Below, piece by piece: positions 11,537-23,211 of a stretch of 64,000 nt of DNA (the first letter of the stretch is position 1; every line of letters begins with the position of its first letter). The notes under the pieces are model-generated. The model saw nothing but the letters and a program-made list of their open reading frames with translations. It did no database searches and was not told the DNA's origin. This DNA comes from Hirudinaria manillensis (taxonomy: Eukaryota > Annelida > Clitellata > Hirudinida > Hirudinidae), in the NCBI GenBank assembly GCA_034509925.1, contig CM067531.1:11397319-11461318 (forward strand). The letters are read 5' to 3'. Position numbers and translations under genes: made by a program.

Positions 11537-14500
11537 ATGTCTGGTTGTATAGAAGCCTGTCGATGTCCTGGTTGCATGGATTGGGATGTTTGGAATGTTG
11601 TTCGTGAGAAAAGAAATTTTTTGTCTTCTCTTACAGCTGGAATCCTGGTTATTATGTTATTAATATTTAATTTATACTATTGAGCATGTTACAACAAATT
11701 ATAGATAAAATAGATTAAATAACAGCATGTTTGATTAAATATTGATCAGTAAAGCACTGGCAATATGCAGAAAGTAATGTAATGCTAACATTAGTCAATG
11801 ATTTTATTTTCAAAATTTAAGGGTCACTCAATGAGTGCTAAAAAACATTAAGAGCCTCTGTTCTACTTAAAAGTTTTTTGTCTCTTGCTGAAAATTTGAG
11901 GAATATTCATGATTCTATAAAAAGCCACTGTCATTTCTTCATAAATTGTTAATTATGTCAAAGTAATAAATCTAAAGAGGATTTTGTTGTGTTTGTGAGT
12001 TGGTGCTGTTGAGTTGCTATTGACCAATCATTTTTAGACTAGAATTAGCTTATATTTTGAGAGAAAAAGAGTAATTTTGCCCCAATCAGCAGCTCATCTG
12101 ACACCAGCACATCTTATTTTGTTTAAAATTGAAACAGATATTAGCTTAAAAAATAGAATTCAAGATTTTTTTGGTCAATTCATGTCAGAATTATGTGCTG
12201 TTGAAGTTGAAATGCTACACCTCATTATTTGCCAAGAAACTAAAAAGTTTTGGAACTTGCTAGCATGAAAGATGCTAAATGCTATCAAAGATGAGAGATA
12301 AAAGACAAGTGATGACATTTTAAAAGTAGATTTTTCTTCAAACTCAAGAAATGATTGATGCAACCAGTGCTTTAGCTAAAACTAGGAGTTCTAAGTTAAA
12401 TTCTGGCAAAGCCGGATTTCTACAAAATTTCTAATGTTATCCCAAAAATAAGTCCTGGTGTGATATTGTGAGTTGTGCCTGTCAAAAGGTTGCAACAAAA
12501 AGCTAGTATTTTACATTTGATCTAGTTATCTCAAAAACCATAGCCTATATTTGCTCAAATATTTCATTGAGCAATTATTTTCAATTGTTTCATGTCTGTC
12601 TTTCTCATTTCAATAGGTTTGTGAAGTAAAATTTGAATATTAATGAAATTCCATGGAAAAATCTTTGTTGTATTCAGATGCACTTCAAAGGTTAAGGATG
12701 ATGGTGTGTCTTCTTGTGCAGGAAATATTTTATTATTTATATTCCTGAAATTTCAAAAAAGGTTATACATTCCAGAGATGTTATCAGATTATTTTTAAAG
12801 GATCCACATAGTTATGGAACCAATTACATATCCAGAACAGCCAGGAAGCCAGAACAGAATTCAATTTCTTTCAAGGGAGAATGCTCTTCAATGGGACTTA
12901 TAAAAAGTTGAAATTAAATTTAAGTCTATAATTTGTAGATACCTTTAGAAAAGCAGGTTTTTTAGAAAGTTTAGAAAGCACCAGCAAAAGCCAGGGTTGT
13001 TAATATCGAAGTTTCGATGACACTTTTTATTAAAAAGTTTTGCTTTGTCCGAACATGACCAATGAACATTTGGAGGTGTTGATCTCGATGAGGCTAACAA
13101 AAGGGCAAACAAATTCTTTTACTTTTTTAATAAAACTGACTTGTTTGCATCTGATGTTATTTTCATATTAACATAATCATTGCAGATGAGTCAACTGTCC
13201 CAAGTGTGTAGTATCACCAATTAATTGGGTAATGGTATACTTTTGAAGCAAAGTGTCTCTTGTCATTGAGTGTTTTTAAAAGTATTGTTAAAAAACTCGG
13301 CAAAAGACATTCTTGCCAAAAAATTGACGCAAAATCACAAAAAAATCAATTGAAATGGGCTATGGAGATGATGAGTGAATTGGGCTTTTGTCATTTTTTC
13401 AGATGTAATGTTGTTGGCATGATGTCAGATGTCTTCCAAACTCATTTTTAAAAAGAAATTTTGGAGGTGGATCTGTCATTTGGGCTGCCATTTCTTTTCT
13501 TCGTTCATCAGAGTTGGTGGTCATAATTCCTCTAAATACATCGAGAATGAATAAACCTCTTACCATTACACCTTTTTCACCACCAGAAGTTTGTTTCAAA
13601 AATTTGTTTTTTTACCTTCTTCTGTGTAATAATATCCAGAATATTGTCTCTGAATAAACATTTCAAAGAGTCAAGTGGAGATTGTGCTACTTTTGCAGGC
13701 TTGGCAATTACTTCAAGTTGCGGGATGCTTTCTATTGATTCTTGGAAGGAATATCTCAATATAATTTATTAGTATTAACTTTTCCATGTCATTATTATTA
13801 AATGCTATCATTCTTGTTCTGACTCAAAATTCTGAATGCTTTTACATTGTCCTCATAAATACCGTTCATCTGAATTTTCTAAAAATATTCTCATCATCCA
13901 TCATTTTAAATATATATGCCATATCATCAGGGACATGTCTCTCTCCTTAGTGAGAGCATAACAGTATCAAAGATGAAGAATGTTGCAATTCTATACCAGC
14001 CTTTTCCAGAAAATGTCTATGTATTTATTGATAACCTAACATTAGCAGCTTTTGAGTTTATAACAACAATGTCAGGAGACAAGTCCCTGACAATCATATT
14101 ATTGTAATGGAAACCTCTCATCTAATTATCCATATTTATTATTAAAAAATAAGGAAAAGAAAATATTCAATATGAGGCTTAGAGAACAAAACAAAGGCCA
14201 ATGAGTTGCACAAACCTTGTTGAAACAAAAATTGATGTTATGCATCACATGAGAACAGAAAAATAGATAATGATGTAGCCAAGTAACGAGTATACATTAC
14301 AGTAGGACAAAACATAACATATCGAGTGTGCCTGTCGGATCTATTGTGTCAACAGGGTTAAGAAAATATGCCCACCCATTTTTATTTCTGTCTCAATTAT
14401 TCATTTTTGTTGTTTTTGTTGCAGACCTTGGCTTTTGACATTATATAAATAATATTTGGTGATTTGAGTTGAATATTGATTTTATGCAATACAATGTGTA

Positions 14501-17500
14501 AAATTTGTTTTGTTTTAATATGTAAAATTATCTGTATATATTCTTCATATTATTGATGGATTTTATTCATACATAAATCTGTGACTTTATTTTGACAGTT
14601 TAGTTTTGGGTGGTGGGTCATTATTGATGCTGCCATTCAATATCCAGATCAAGATGATCTCCATCATGCTTGTCATACCTGTGGTGTGATAGCCACCCTA
14701 GCATTGATAATGTAAGTGTTGATCGAATTTTTAATTTTCCTAATTAAAATTTATTATTTTTGTTCAATAAACACCAATGCTAGGTCTTTTTAATTGATTT
14801 TAGAGTTAAATTACAAATGCTAAAACAATATCTCACAAATTTATAATATTTTTTTATAAGATTTACAATATCTCCAGATTAGACTTAATATTTTAGCAAA
14901 GATATGTCACTATGTGCAAAGAATTATAAATCTATTATTTAAACACTTTGGACTTTCACATCATTGCTAGAAATTGCTGACTTTTATTTATAAAATTTTA
15001 GTCTAAAATGCTTATCTTGCCCTTATTTTCTCTGCAGTGTATAATTGTGTGATGCTATGTAAGAATAAGTTTTTTGCTTTTCATTTCTGATACTTATCAT
15101 GTAAAGGAAATGTTCAAATCCATACATTATGTATTTCCCTCTTTCATTTATATCTATATTTATTGCATCTAATTCTTAAAAATGAATGGTATTTTGGTAT
15201 TGTGATTTTATTATTGTTGATTTTATATTTTGTTAAGAATATTTAAGATGCATAACTGGTGATTTTATAATTTGATAAGTTATAAATGTTTACAAGTAAC
15301 AAACGAGAAACATCAATATTTTTTGTTATAGAAGTAGTCAAATTATGAATTAAAAACCTGTGGAAATATTAATGCATAATCAAAATTTAGAATAGAAATT
15401 TATAACAAGAATAATGTGTTCTTAAAAAGGACATGTAGTTTAATTTGATAGTTGATGCTTTGTTTTGTAAAATAGGGAAATTCTTGACATTCATTTCCAT
15501 AAGAATCATAGTGCATTGGATTTAATTACATCTATTGTTTTGTCAAATTTGATGTCATTTGAACATTTCTTATGGAATTATAAGTGTCATCTGATGACCA
15601 CTTACAGATTTTGTAATAGCATTAGACAACAGAAAATAGAGAGTAACAGAAACAACATTGTCAACAGGAAATCAAGTTCACTTAACGGAGAGGTAGTTAT
15701 TGAGGTTTAAGGATGACACACGATTTGAAGCGAGATAATGCTGAGTTAATGACATCATATGGTAGTGAGTTCCAGGGTTTGATAATGCAGTTGATGATGA
15801 AATGCTGCCTGTGACTGGTGGAGCATTTCCCTTGGCATAAGTGAAGGGGGTGACCACGGGTTCTGGATGTTAGAAAGTTAGGGAATTGTGGAATGCTGCA
15901 TTTGACATGACCATGGACTATTTTGTAGCATAGGCATAAATTGTAGATAAGACGTCAATGTTTTAAGTCCAAGTTGTTGCAGTCTGCTATGGTATGGCAA
16001 TGCTCTGAAGCCAGGGATGGATTGGCAAGAAAAAAGAAACTGCTGAAATCATGACCTCCAAATCAAATCACCAATTATAAAAATTCCTTTGGATAGTCTA
16101 TAGAATCTATGTATCTAACAGTGATGGGGAAAATCACTTGTGAAGTTATTTGAAATCAAAATCAAATCAGGTACAGTTAAATGCAAGTCACCAAAAGTCA
16201 TGAAATGAGGCAATGCATTCAAATCTGAATTTGTGCCAAAAAATTATCAAGACATTTAAAATGAACTTTTAGAAAATATATGACACAATTATATGGAATC
16301 AGCTTAAGATGCATCTATGACTTTATAATAAATGTTCCCCAGCTCCCCACATGATGTGGTCTTTCCATCATTAGGCTAGCTTTCCTCTCCTCACTCTGAT
16401 TTGTGCCAAAAAAATTCTATGCATTCTAATAGCAAAAACCTTTCAGAAAATGTAAAACACAGAGCCAGTGCCCCGGTACAAGATGGCATGTAATCTTATT
16501 GTAAATGCTCCTTAAATCCTCAGATATTTTGTCACCTTCTTCACTTATAACCTTAAAAACTTTCCATCAAGTAAAGATGACAAAAAAACTTTGGCCTCAC
16601 CACTTCTTTCCATAAAGCTAATAACAAGAGATATAGCAGTACAACCACTTGGAACAAAAGAGCATTAAACAATTTTGAGCAAAGGGAAATAATACATCAA
16701 TGCAAGGAAGGCATACTTTTAAAAATTGCAGAAATAAAAATTTATTTTAAAATGTTATTTTATGATTTCAAAAATCATCCAAATGGTGGATTTTTTTAAA
16801 AGTGATTGTCAGTAGCCAGATGACATTACAATGTTTAAAGTGCAGGCCATGAATTTTTGATCTTCATGGTAAAGATAAGAAATAATCCAATTGGCAGTAG
16901 AGACTTGTATGAGCTGAATTTTTTTGCCCAAGCCATAGAAGGTCTTGAATTTGTCAATTTCTAGGAAGTTGAATTACTCTAGAAAGGTTATTATCTATCA
17001 TTTAAGTGATCTTCAAAGTAAGATAGGCAAATCTTGGCTGAGAACACAATGTTCAGTTTTGAAGTGCTGAACGCATGCCTGGCCCGCTCATCTGGGTGAA
17101 ACCGATTGGCCTGAAATGAAAAGACGATAATAAGAAATGCTTCCCAGAACATCACAGAAGCATCTAAAATATTTCTACACAATAAACCTCTTATCTTTTT
17201 CCTAAATCATAGTATATTCAGTATATTATCTGAAAAAATTTCTGACCTCCATTCGTCCTTATAATCTTCTGCGTCTTTTACCAAATCCAGGCAATGCTAT
17301 CTGTGACTTTTCTTGAGAGATAGGTTTTTTGATGTCACTTGTATTTTAATATTTTGCTCTCCTGCATACACCTTGACACTGTAGAGTTGCTGGCTTACAA
17401 ATTTAATGACAAATGAACTTTTTCTGCTGAAAGTTTCTTCCTTGAATCCCCTGGAATGAGAATTCGATCCTTCTTCGATAGTTTTGGGGGTACTCCATCA

Positions 17501-20500
17501 AGATTTTTCTTATCATATTCATCTGGAGTTCTCAAAAAGTTTCTCACAACAATCTCAAAAGTTTTAGCCCTTTGGAACCATTGGAAATTGAATAATTTAC
17601 TTTGTTATGAGTTTTCTATAGTTTTAGGATTGAAGCACATGATTAGATGATTGCTCATGGTAGCTGATCGACTAATGAATTGCAATTGTCCTGACAAATG
17701 AGATGCTGACAGAGTTCAGTTATTACATCAACTATAGATAGGTGCCTGATGTAATGCAAAGCCTACATATGGTAATTGCATGACTACTGTTAAGACATGC
17801 TTTTCAAGTTAATGTTTGACCAGCCAAGTTATTTGTGATGGAATTTGAACTAGTTCTTGCAAATTTATTGAATGACTTGATTGATAATGCAGGACAAGTT
17901 CTTTAGGATGAAAATTACTGAGTTTGTCTTGATATAAATTTGTTATTTATAAAATTGCTTATAAATTGTTTACTGTTTATTAAGATGAATTATATAAGTA
18001 TTTAGAATGAATTCAGATTTTCACTGACATGTTTCAGGATCAATTCAGTATCAAATAGTTCAATAAGAGGGGAAAACTATTCTGAAGGATGCTTTGGCCA
18101 GACAGGTACAACATTGCATCTGACTTATTTACACATCATTTAGTTGTGATGTCTAAATATAATTTATAATGAAAAAAAACATTTTTCATGTTTTGAGCCT
18201 CAAAAGGGGCATTATTATAAAAACTTTTGTTTCGATGAATGATGTTTGTGAATATTCTACTCCATTATTTTTCTGCAAATTCTTTGTTAAGTCCATTTAT
18301 AATTATCATTGTTTGAGGATTTATATTTGTCTAAAAAAATTTGCACTTAAAAAATCTTTCATTTTCCTTCCTTATTATATACCTCAGAATTGTTCTTAAG
18401 TGATTTTGAAACTCCTCCAGATTTTATGGATCATCAATGATGTCTTCCAATAGCCATCTGCATTTTAAAGTCCAGTAATGGGATTTGAATCTGACCTAGT
18501 GACACTATGGCAATTGAATGCCTGCCAGGAACATGACTAGATATATATGGACCAGTGAGCAGATAAAGTAACACCAGGACAAAGCAACATACGAATGAGT
18601 TCAATAAAAGAGTATAAAAAAATTGTTGGGTCTTTGACAGAAAGCAACTGATGCAACAGAAAGGGATGAGAAATTAATTCAGGACTTCAATGAAATTCTG
18701 ACCAGAAGTGAAAAACAGAAGCAGTTTCTACTCTTTGTGCAAGAGCATTAAAATTGCTAACGAAATAATAATGAAATTCTTTCGCAGACTGTCGTAGAAC
18801 CTTCACTATGTTTCCTACTGTAAACAATGTCCTTATCTCTTTTAAGGTTATGACATTAATTTTTTTCTCATCTTGGACCATCTAAGTTAAATTTTCTCTC
18901 ATCTGGAAAAAGATCTCATGCCACTACCATTTGTCATAACCGACTATTTTGAAATTTGACTTGGGGGTTTCCAAATATTAAGTAGGTTTATTGAGCTAAC
19001 ATAATGATTCACAAACTTGCTCTTAAGCCAATGTCCCCCTTTTTTTTTTATTTTGAGTGAAAAGGAATGAATTTTAGCCTACTAGTTAGACAATATTTAA
19101 ACATTTATCAATTTTTAGGTCATTTGATATTGTACATTACAAGAGAAACTGCCTTAAATGAAATACAGAGGAGTTGATACAAATCAAAATAAAGGATCAA
19201 ATATGCTTTTCCATGGAACATAAAAAAAAATTTTTTGTAATTATTTGTTTATTTATTTGCATTATTAGACCATAGTGTTGAATTAAATGCATTTGATGGC
19301 TTGCATATCCAATGCCAACAACAGAAAGAAATTCTATGACTCAGATAATACTTTTGACTATTGTTATAACTCTATATAAATCTGTGTGTTTACACGTAAT
19401 CAATGTTCTCTGAAAGTTTTTCACAAATTTAAAAAATTTTTTTTAAATGTCAAAACTCCAGAAGGTAAAAATATGCTTTTTTCAAAAACCTTGCCATCCA
19501 TGGGACATGAAAAAAAACAAACATTTAAATTTTTATTAAAATAATAAAATTAAAATAATCAAATTCATTAATTTAATATCAATTTAAAAAACAAAATAAT
19601 TTAAGATTAATAATATGAATTGTTATTTATATGTGGCTCAACAGAACAACTAAACATATCGTGTACCCAGGCATTGTTAAATTGTAAAAATAAACATGTT
19701 AGGAAATGTGTGCTAAATTTATTTCTTTTCAATTTAATCATATTGAGTCATGGCAATGCACGCCAGGCACAGCTAGTGGATAATAAAATTATAAATCTTA
19801 AATTCCTATGCATACTTCAAAATATTTTAATAGAAATGATTGTTTATTAGTTTTTTTGTAAAATATTTGATATTGTGATTGATCATGTCTTAGATAAAAC
19901 CAGCCTAAATAGTTATTAATATTAATTGTCTAAATTTAAATTTTTCTTGTAGCTGCAAGAGTTTGGCTTTTTGTGGGATTTGTTCTTGATTTTGCTGCTT
20001 TGATTGCAGCATCATGGATTCTTTTTGGGATTTATGTTGTTCCTGGTATGTTGCAATTAAAAATGACCTTAAATTATTTCTCAAGTTTTTAAAACATTTT
20101 CACTTATTAAGGCAAAAGTGATGTCTGGCCTGGACTTGCAATCTTTTTACAAAATGCTTTCATTTTTTCTGGGTAAGTGGTTTATAAATTTTTTCCTGAA
20201 TTAATTGCAATCCCCAAAATAAATAGGAAATGAATATCTTGTGCAAAAATTCTATTTCACACATCAAAAACCTAACTGGGTTGACCATAAAAGGTGTCTG
20301 CCTGAAAGGGAAGATGATGTGGCAGAACCAAAAGGGAAATTTTGGAATTGAGGGGGGGAGTTTAATCCAATGTGATGTTTACACGTGTTTTTTAATAATT
20401 CCATTATTTGTAGAATAATATTATGTGTAAATTTTGTTTTGAAATTACATCAAGTGTCCCTTTATTTATTTCCACACAGAGGGCTTACGACACATCTGTA

Positions 20501-22959
20501 TACATTTTATTCAGCCCTGAGACTTTAATATTTAAGGTCCCCATTCGGATCAGGGATCACCCTGGGACTGTATCATTGATAGTGCGAAATTTGCCTAAAA
20601 TCAATTTAAATCGCCTTAAATAACTTCAGTAAGAATTTGTAAAAAATTAACGTTGTTTATACGGTAAAATGTTTATGGTCCCACCTTCTGTCCTTTTTCC
20701 ATGTGCTGGTCTTGAAAGCCTTCCATATTTTACATGACCCAACCTTTATTTTGATCGACATCCACATGAGGAGTTGCTTTGACCTTATTGTTTCCAAAAC
20801 TTCCACAACTCCAAGGAGACAGCTCCTCTCCAGTTTACCACAAATGCCGTGATCAGCCCTTCCTGGTTTTCTGCATTATCGAAGGGATTGTTTCGCTTCA
20901 TCCACTTTTTCACTTTGAACTCATGAAAATAAGTCTAATCCGAAATTACCGCCACATCGTACGCAATGGTCAGGAATTCTTGTTCCATTCGCTGTCAGAA
21001 TTCTGGGTTCCAATATCATGATGTATCCTTTCCTTTCAATGTTCGGACCAGGGCATCGTGTCTGGCATGACAAGGGCCGTCAGTTCTGCACAATGTGGCC
21101 CATTGGTTCTGTTACATCACAAGATATATTGGCAGTCAGACATTTCCTTGTAAATGCAGCTCATTATAGAGGACCTTCATGCACTGTAGAAACTGATGGG
21201 TTGGCATCCTTTTGATAACGTCTACCAGCCACTCACTGGGAACCACACCATCAATGAAGGAACTCAAGCTGTAGCCATCAACAGTTTTATACAAGAGCAT
21301 TGATTTCTTTATCCTGCAGATTTTAGTATGGCATGGAATTAACAATCCACTGCTTCTTCCTGCTGACCAGGCCCACCTTTGCCATTTCTGACTCCAGCTG
21401 CTACATCATTGCTTCCATTCCAACAACAGCTGATGACGCTGTCACACGAGTTCATCCACAAAGGCTGTGAAATTACATTTCTCTTCTGATGCGGTGATGC
21501 CAACTGAACTGTCAATGGCGCTCACGAACATGTCAACAATGGCATTAAAAAGCACAAGAGACATTGGATCTCCTTGTCTAACCCTGCAACCAACAGAAAT
21601 CGTTTCGCTGAGTCCCTTCCCTATTTTCAAATAAACTTTGCGATCACTGTACAGATTGGATGGGTATGCCATCAGAGTAGATGGAGTCCTGAGACGATGG
21701 GCAGCTCTGATGAGTCAGAAAATTCAACACGGACACAGGTACCAATTGCAGGTACACCGAAGTTAGGATGCAGCTGGACTCTGGTGCAGATGTCACGATC
21801 ATAAACAGAGGCATATGGGAACTGATAGGTATGCTAACTCTCGAAGAAATGACGATATTGCTTGGAGCTGCAAATGGAATGCCGATAGAGGTCTTGGGCC
21901 AATTTGACATCAAATTCACATGCGGAGGATTCAGGCCATGATCGCTGCTATGTGGCTAAAAACATCGATCAGCTGTTGGGCATCGAGTGGATGAACTGCC
22001 ACCTCTACAGAGGGCCTTCAATGCCATCTGCTACAAGATGTTAATGAAGGCATCAGAATACGATTTAGTAGTGTGGAAAAAAGAAAATGCAATAGTATGT
22101 GATGTTACAATCGTATCAGATAAAGCCCCATTGGACAAGTTCCATTCATCCAAAATGGGAAAATATAACTCTAAAGACACCCACACTTGGATGTCATATA
22201 ATCATCTTGATGGACTTCCTGCTTCACAGATTATAGTGAACGCCTTTGTCTGCAACTGGAGAGGAGCGATATCATCTAGGTCTTACTCCTCATGGTGGGG
22301 CATCAGCCTATCCAGAAACGATGAACTTATCACCATCTCTTCTGGAAAACTCATACTTCTTGTGGAAATGCCACGAATGAAAAACACATAAATGTTGGCA
22401 AAGATGAATTGCGTATGTAGCGATTGTTTATTGTCGTTTGTAGCACTTGGTTCAAATTTGGTGATGGCTGCGCTGGTGAATGCAGTTACATGTCCCAGAG
22501 TGATCCCAGGCTCAGTGGGAGGACTCTAAATGGTAGTTAAGGAATTGATGACCATGTTTGCTTTGAGAGAATAAAATAAGAATCAAGTAATTCTGTTATG
22601 TTAACTACATTTCAAAGATCTTAGATAAAAATTATAAAAAGTTAGTAAATATTATAACATCACCTTTGAACAAATGTACCCCCCTAATCAATTGCAGAGG
22701 GTAGAGACCATTCACACCCACACATTTGGCAAATCCAAAATTCTGACAAAAATGTGCCTTGCCCCTGCTTGACAGGTGCCATTATTGTATCCATTTAATT
22801 TTGATGCAAATACATGCATCAACAGAAATAAATTTGAACAGCAACCACTCTCAGAAATCCTTGAAGGGAGATCATATTTTGTTACATTTAATGACTTTAC
22901 ATTTTATTTGTAGAAGCATCCTGTTCAAATTTGGAAGGACTGAAAACAACTGGGGATGA
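11537..22959 (+). CDS. TMEM50: Transmembrane protein 50 (TMEM50A/B-like), 6 exons
   Basis: Coding exons are 11537-11647, 14599-14711, 18038-18105, 19953-20045, 20112-20172 and 22914-22959, all in phase, giving 163 residues (vertebrate TMEM50A is 157). Family hallmarks are MSG at the start, GWWVIIDAA in TM1 (about 40-50), HTCGVIATLALIMINSVSN in and after TM2 (62-80), YSEGCFGQT, RVWLFVGF starting TM3 (100-107), WILFG, and the C-terminus FQNAFIFxG..FKFGRTE-like (LQNAFIFSG, FKFGRTENNWG). Four membrane segments are predicted. TMEM50 proteins are small ER/endomembrane tetraspanners; the yeast relative Ysy6/Vps68-type proteins act in trafficking, and the exact animal role is unclear. Introns 1, 2, 3 and 5 are 1.8-3.3 kb and full of mobile DNA, while intron 4 is only 66 nt. 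The exon 1 donor (CTG|GTTATT) is weak. An AATAAA at about 23064 is a likely poly(A) signal. It converges on ISY1. Confidence 0.97.
15567..16022 (-). mobile_element. 5'-truncated LINE copy in TMEM50 intron 2
   Basis: This segment matches 46936-47370 (the 3' end of the LINE with the intact RT ORF), including the TGATGACCACT hairpin stem of the 3' UTR, GAGTTCCAGGG, CTGCCTGTGACTGGTG, TGACCACGGGTTCTGGA and TTTGTAGCATAGGCATAA. The orientation is the same (minus). Substitutions and indels break the reading frame. Only the last ~120 codons and the 3' UTR are present, as expected of incomplete target-primed reverse transcription. Confidence 0.75.
16300..17090 (+). repeat. Dispersed repeat family Y, copy 1 (TMEM50 intron 2)
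   Basis: Three blocks match 26370-27330 in order and orientation: the ATAAATGTTCCCCAGCTCCC block, the GTAATCTTATTGTAAATGCTCCTTAA area, and the CTTGAATTTGT..TCATTTAAGTGATCTTCAA block ending near GCCGAGAACA/GCTGAGAACA. The same order with variable spacing shows one old element family of about 0.8-1 kb. No transposase is recognised. Confidence 0.6.
19639..19776 (+). mobile_element. Helitron 3' end fragment (TMEM50 intron 3)
   Basis: The start matches 39171-39275, just after the helicase C-terminus (AACAACTAAA-ATATCGTGTACCC). It continues with a common TTTCAATTTAATCA block and ends GCACGCCAGGCACAGCTAG followed by T. A CTAG terminus preceded by a GC-rich short stem and followed by T is the canonical Helitron 3' end. 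Confidence 0.65.
20780..21690 (-). mobile_element. R2-like non-LTR retrotransposon fragment (RT and endonuclease)
   Basis: The minus strand encodes an RT piece (21442-21672) with RQGDPMSLVLFN followed by AFVDELV, i.e. the palm motif with the usual ADD changed to VDE. Downstream (21345-20900), shifted frames show PTHQFLQCMKV, EPMGHIVQ and EPRILTANGTRIPD. These correspond to the zinc-knuckle/restriction-like endonuclease end of R2-type elements. Stops and frameshifts make it inactive. It lies in TMEM50 intron 5. Confidence 0.55.
21765..21990 (+). mobile_element. Gypsy-type retropepsin fragment
   Basis: The + strand reads MQLDSGADVTIINRGIW, then AANGMPIEVLGQFDIKF, and after a frame break CYVAKNIDQLLGIEWM. 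The DSGA active site, the central I-x-V-x-G-x-F strand and the LLGIEW (LLG-D/E-W) end are those of the aspartic protease of Gypsy (Metaviridae) polyproteins, of the K02A2.6-like type. The frame is broken near 21937 and no LTR or RT of this element is seen nearby, so it is an isolated relic in TMEM50 intron 5. Confidence 0.65.
21999..22391 (+). mobile_element. R2-like restriction-like endonuclease (REL) fragment, + strand
   Basis: An open stretch encodes YDLVVWKKENAIVCDVTIVS, then SSKMGKYNS and, near the end, VNAFVCNWRGAISS. The order PDLV..-DVT(V/I)-K-x-x-KY followed by a late WRG motif fits the C-terminal REL endonuclease of R2/NeSL-type non-LTR elements. It lies opposite in orientation to the R2-like RT at 20780-21690, so two insertions or a rearrangement are implied. 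The N-terminal RT is missing. Confidence 0.5.
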
Positions 22960-22965
22960 AGCCAT

Positions 22966-23030
22966 CATTACCTCTTTTTGAGTTTGAACAGCAAAATTCA
23001 AGGCTTTTGTTGGGGTATTGGCAAAGATAT
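22966..23030 (-). pseudogene. Degenerate duplicate of ISY1 penultimate exon
   Basis: The minus strand here encodes NFAVQTQKEV, almost matching YFAVPTQKE of ISY1 exon 10 at 23378-23449. At DNA level 22971-22997 and 23378-23404 differ at one position. Weaker similarity continues through GTTGGGGTATTGGCAAA versus GTTGAGGTAGCCAAA. The piece sits between the TMEM50 stop and the ISY1 stop, outside the ISY1 reading frame. Confidence 0.6.
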
Positions 23031-23211
23031 GGATTACATTTAACCTTGAGATTTGATTAGAGCAGAATAAAAAAGTTCCTGTATGTTCCAAAAGCTTAAA
23101 GTTTTCAAAATTTATTTGGAGGTCACAAGTCAAGCTGCAACGACAATAAGTTGGTTGTTATAGCATTTCCCAATCAGGTCCAATTCAGAGGGTCATAATC
23201 CAACAATTCTT

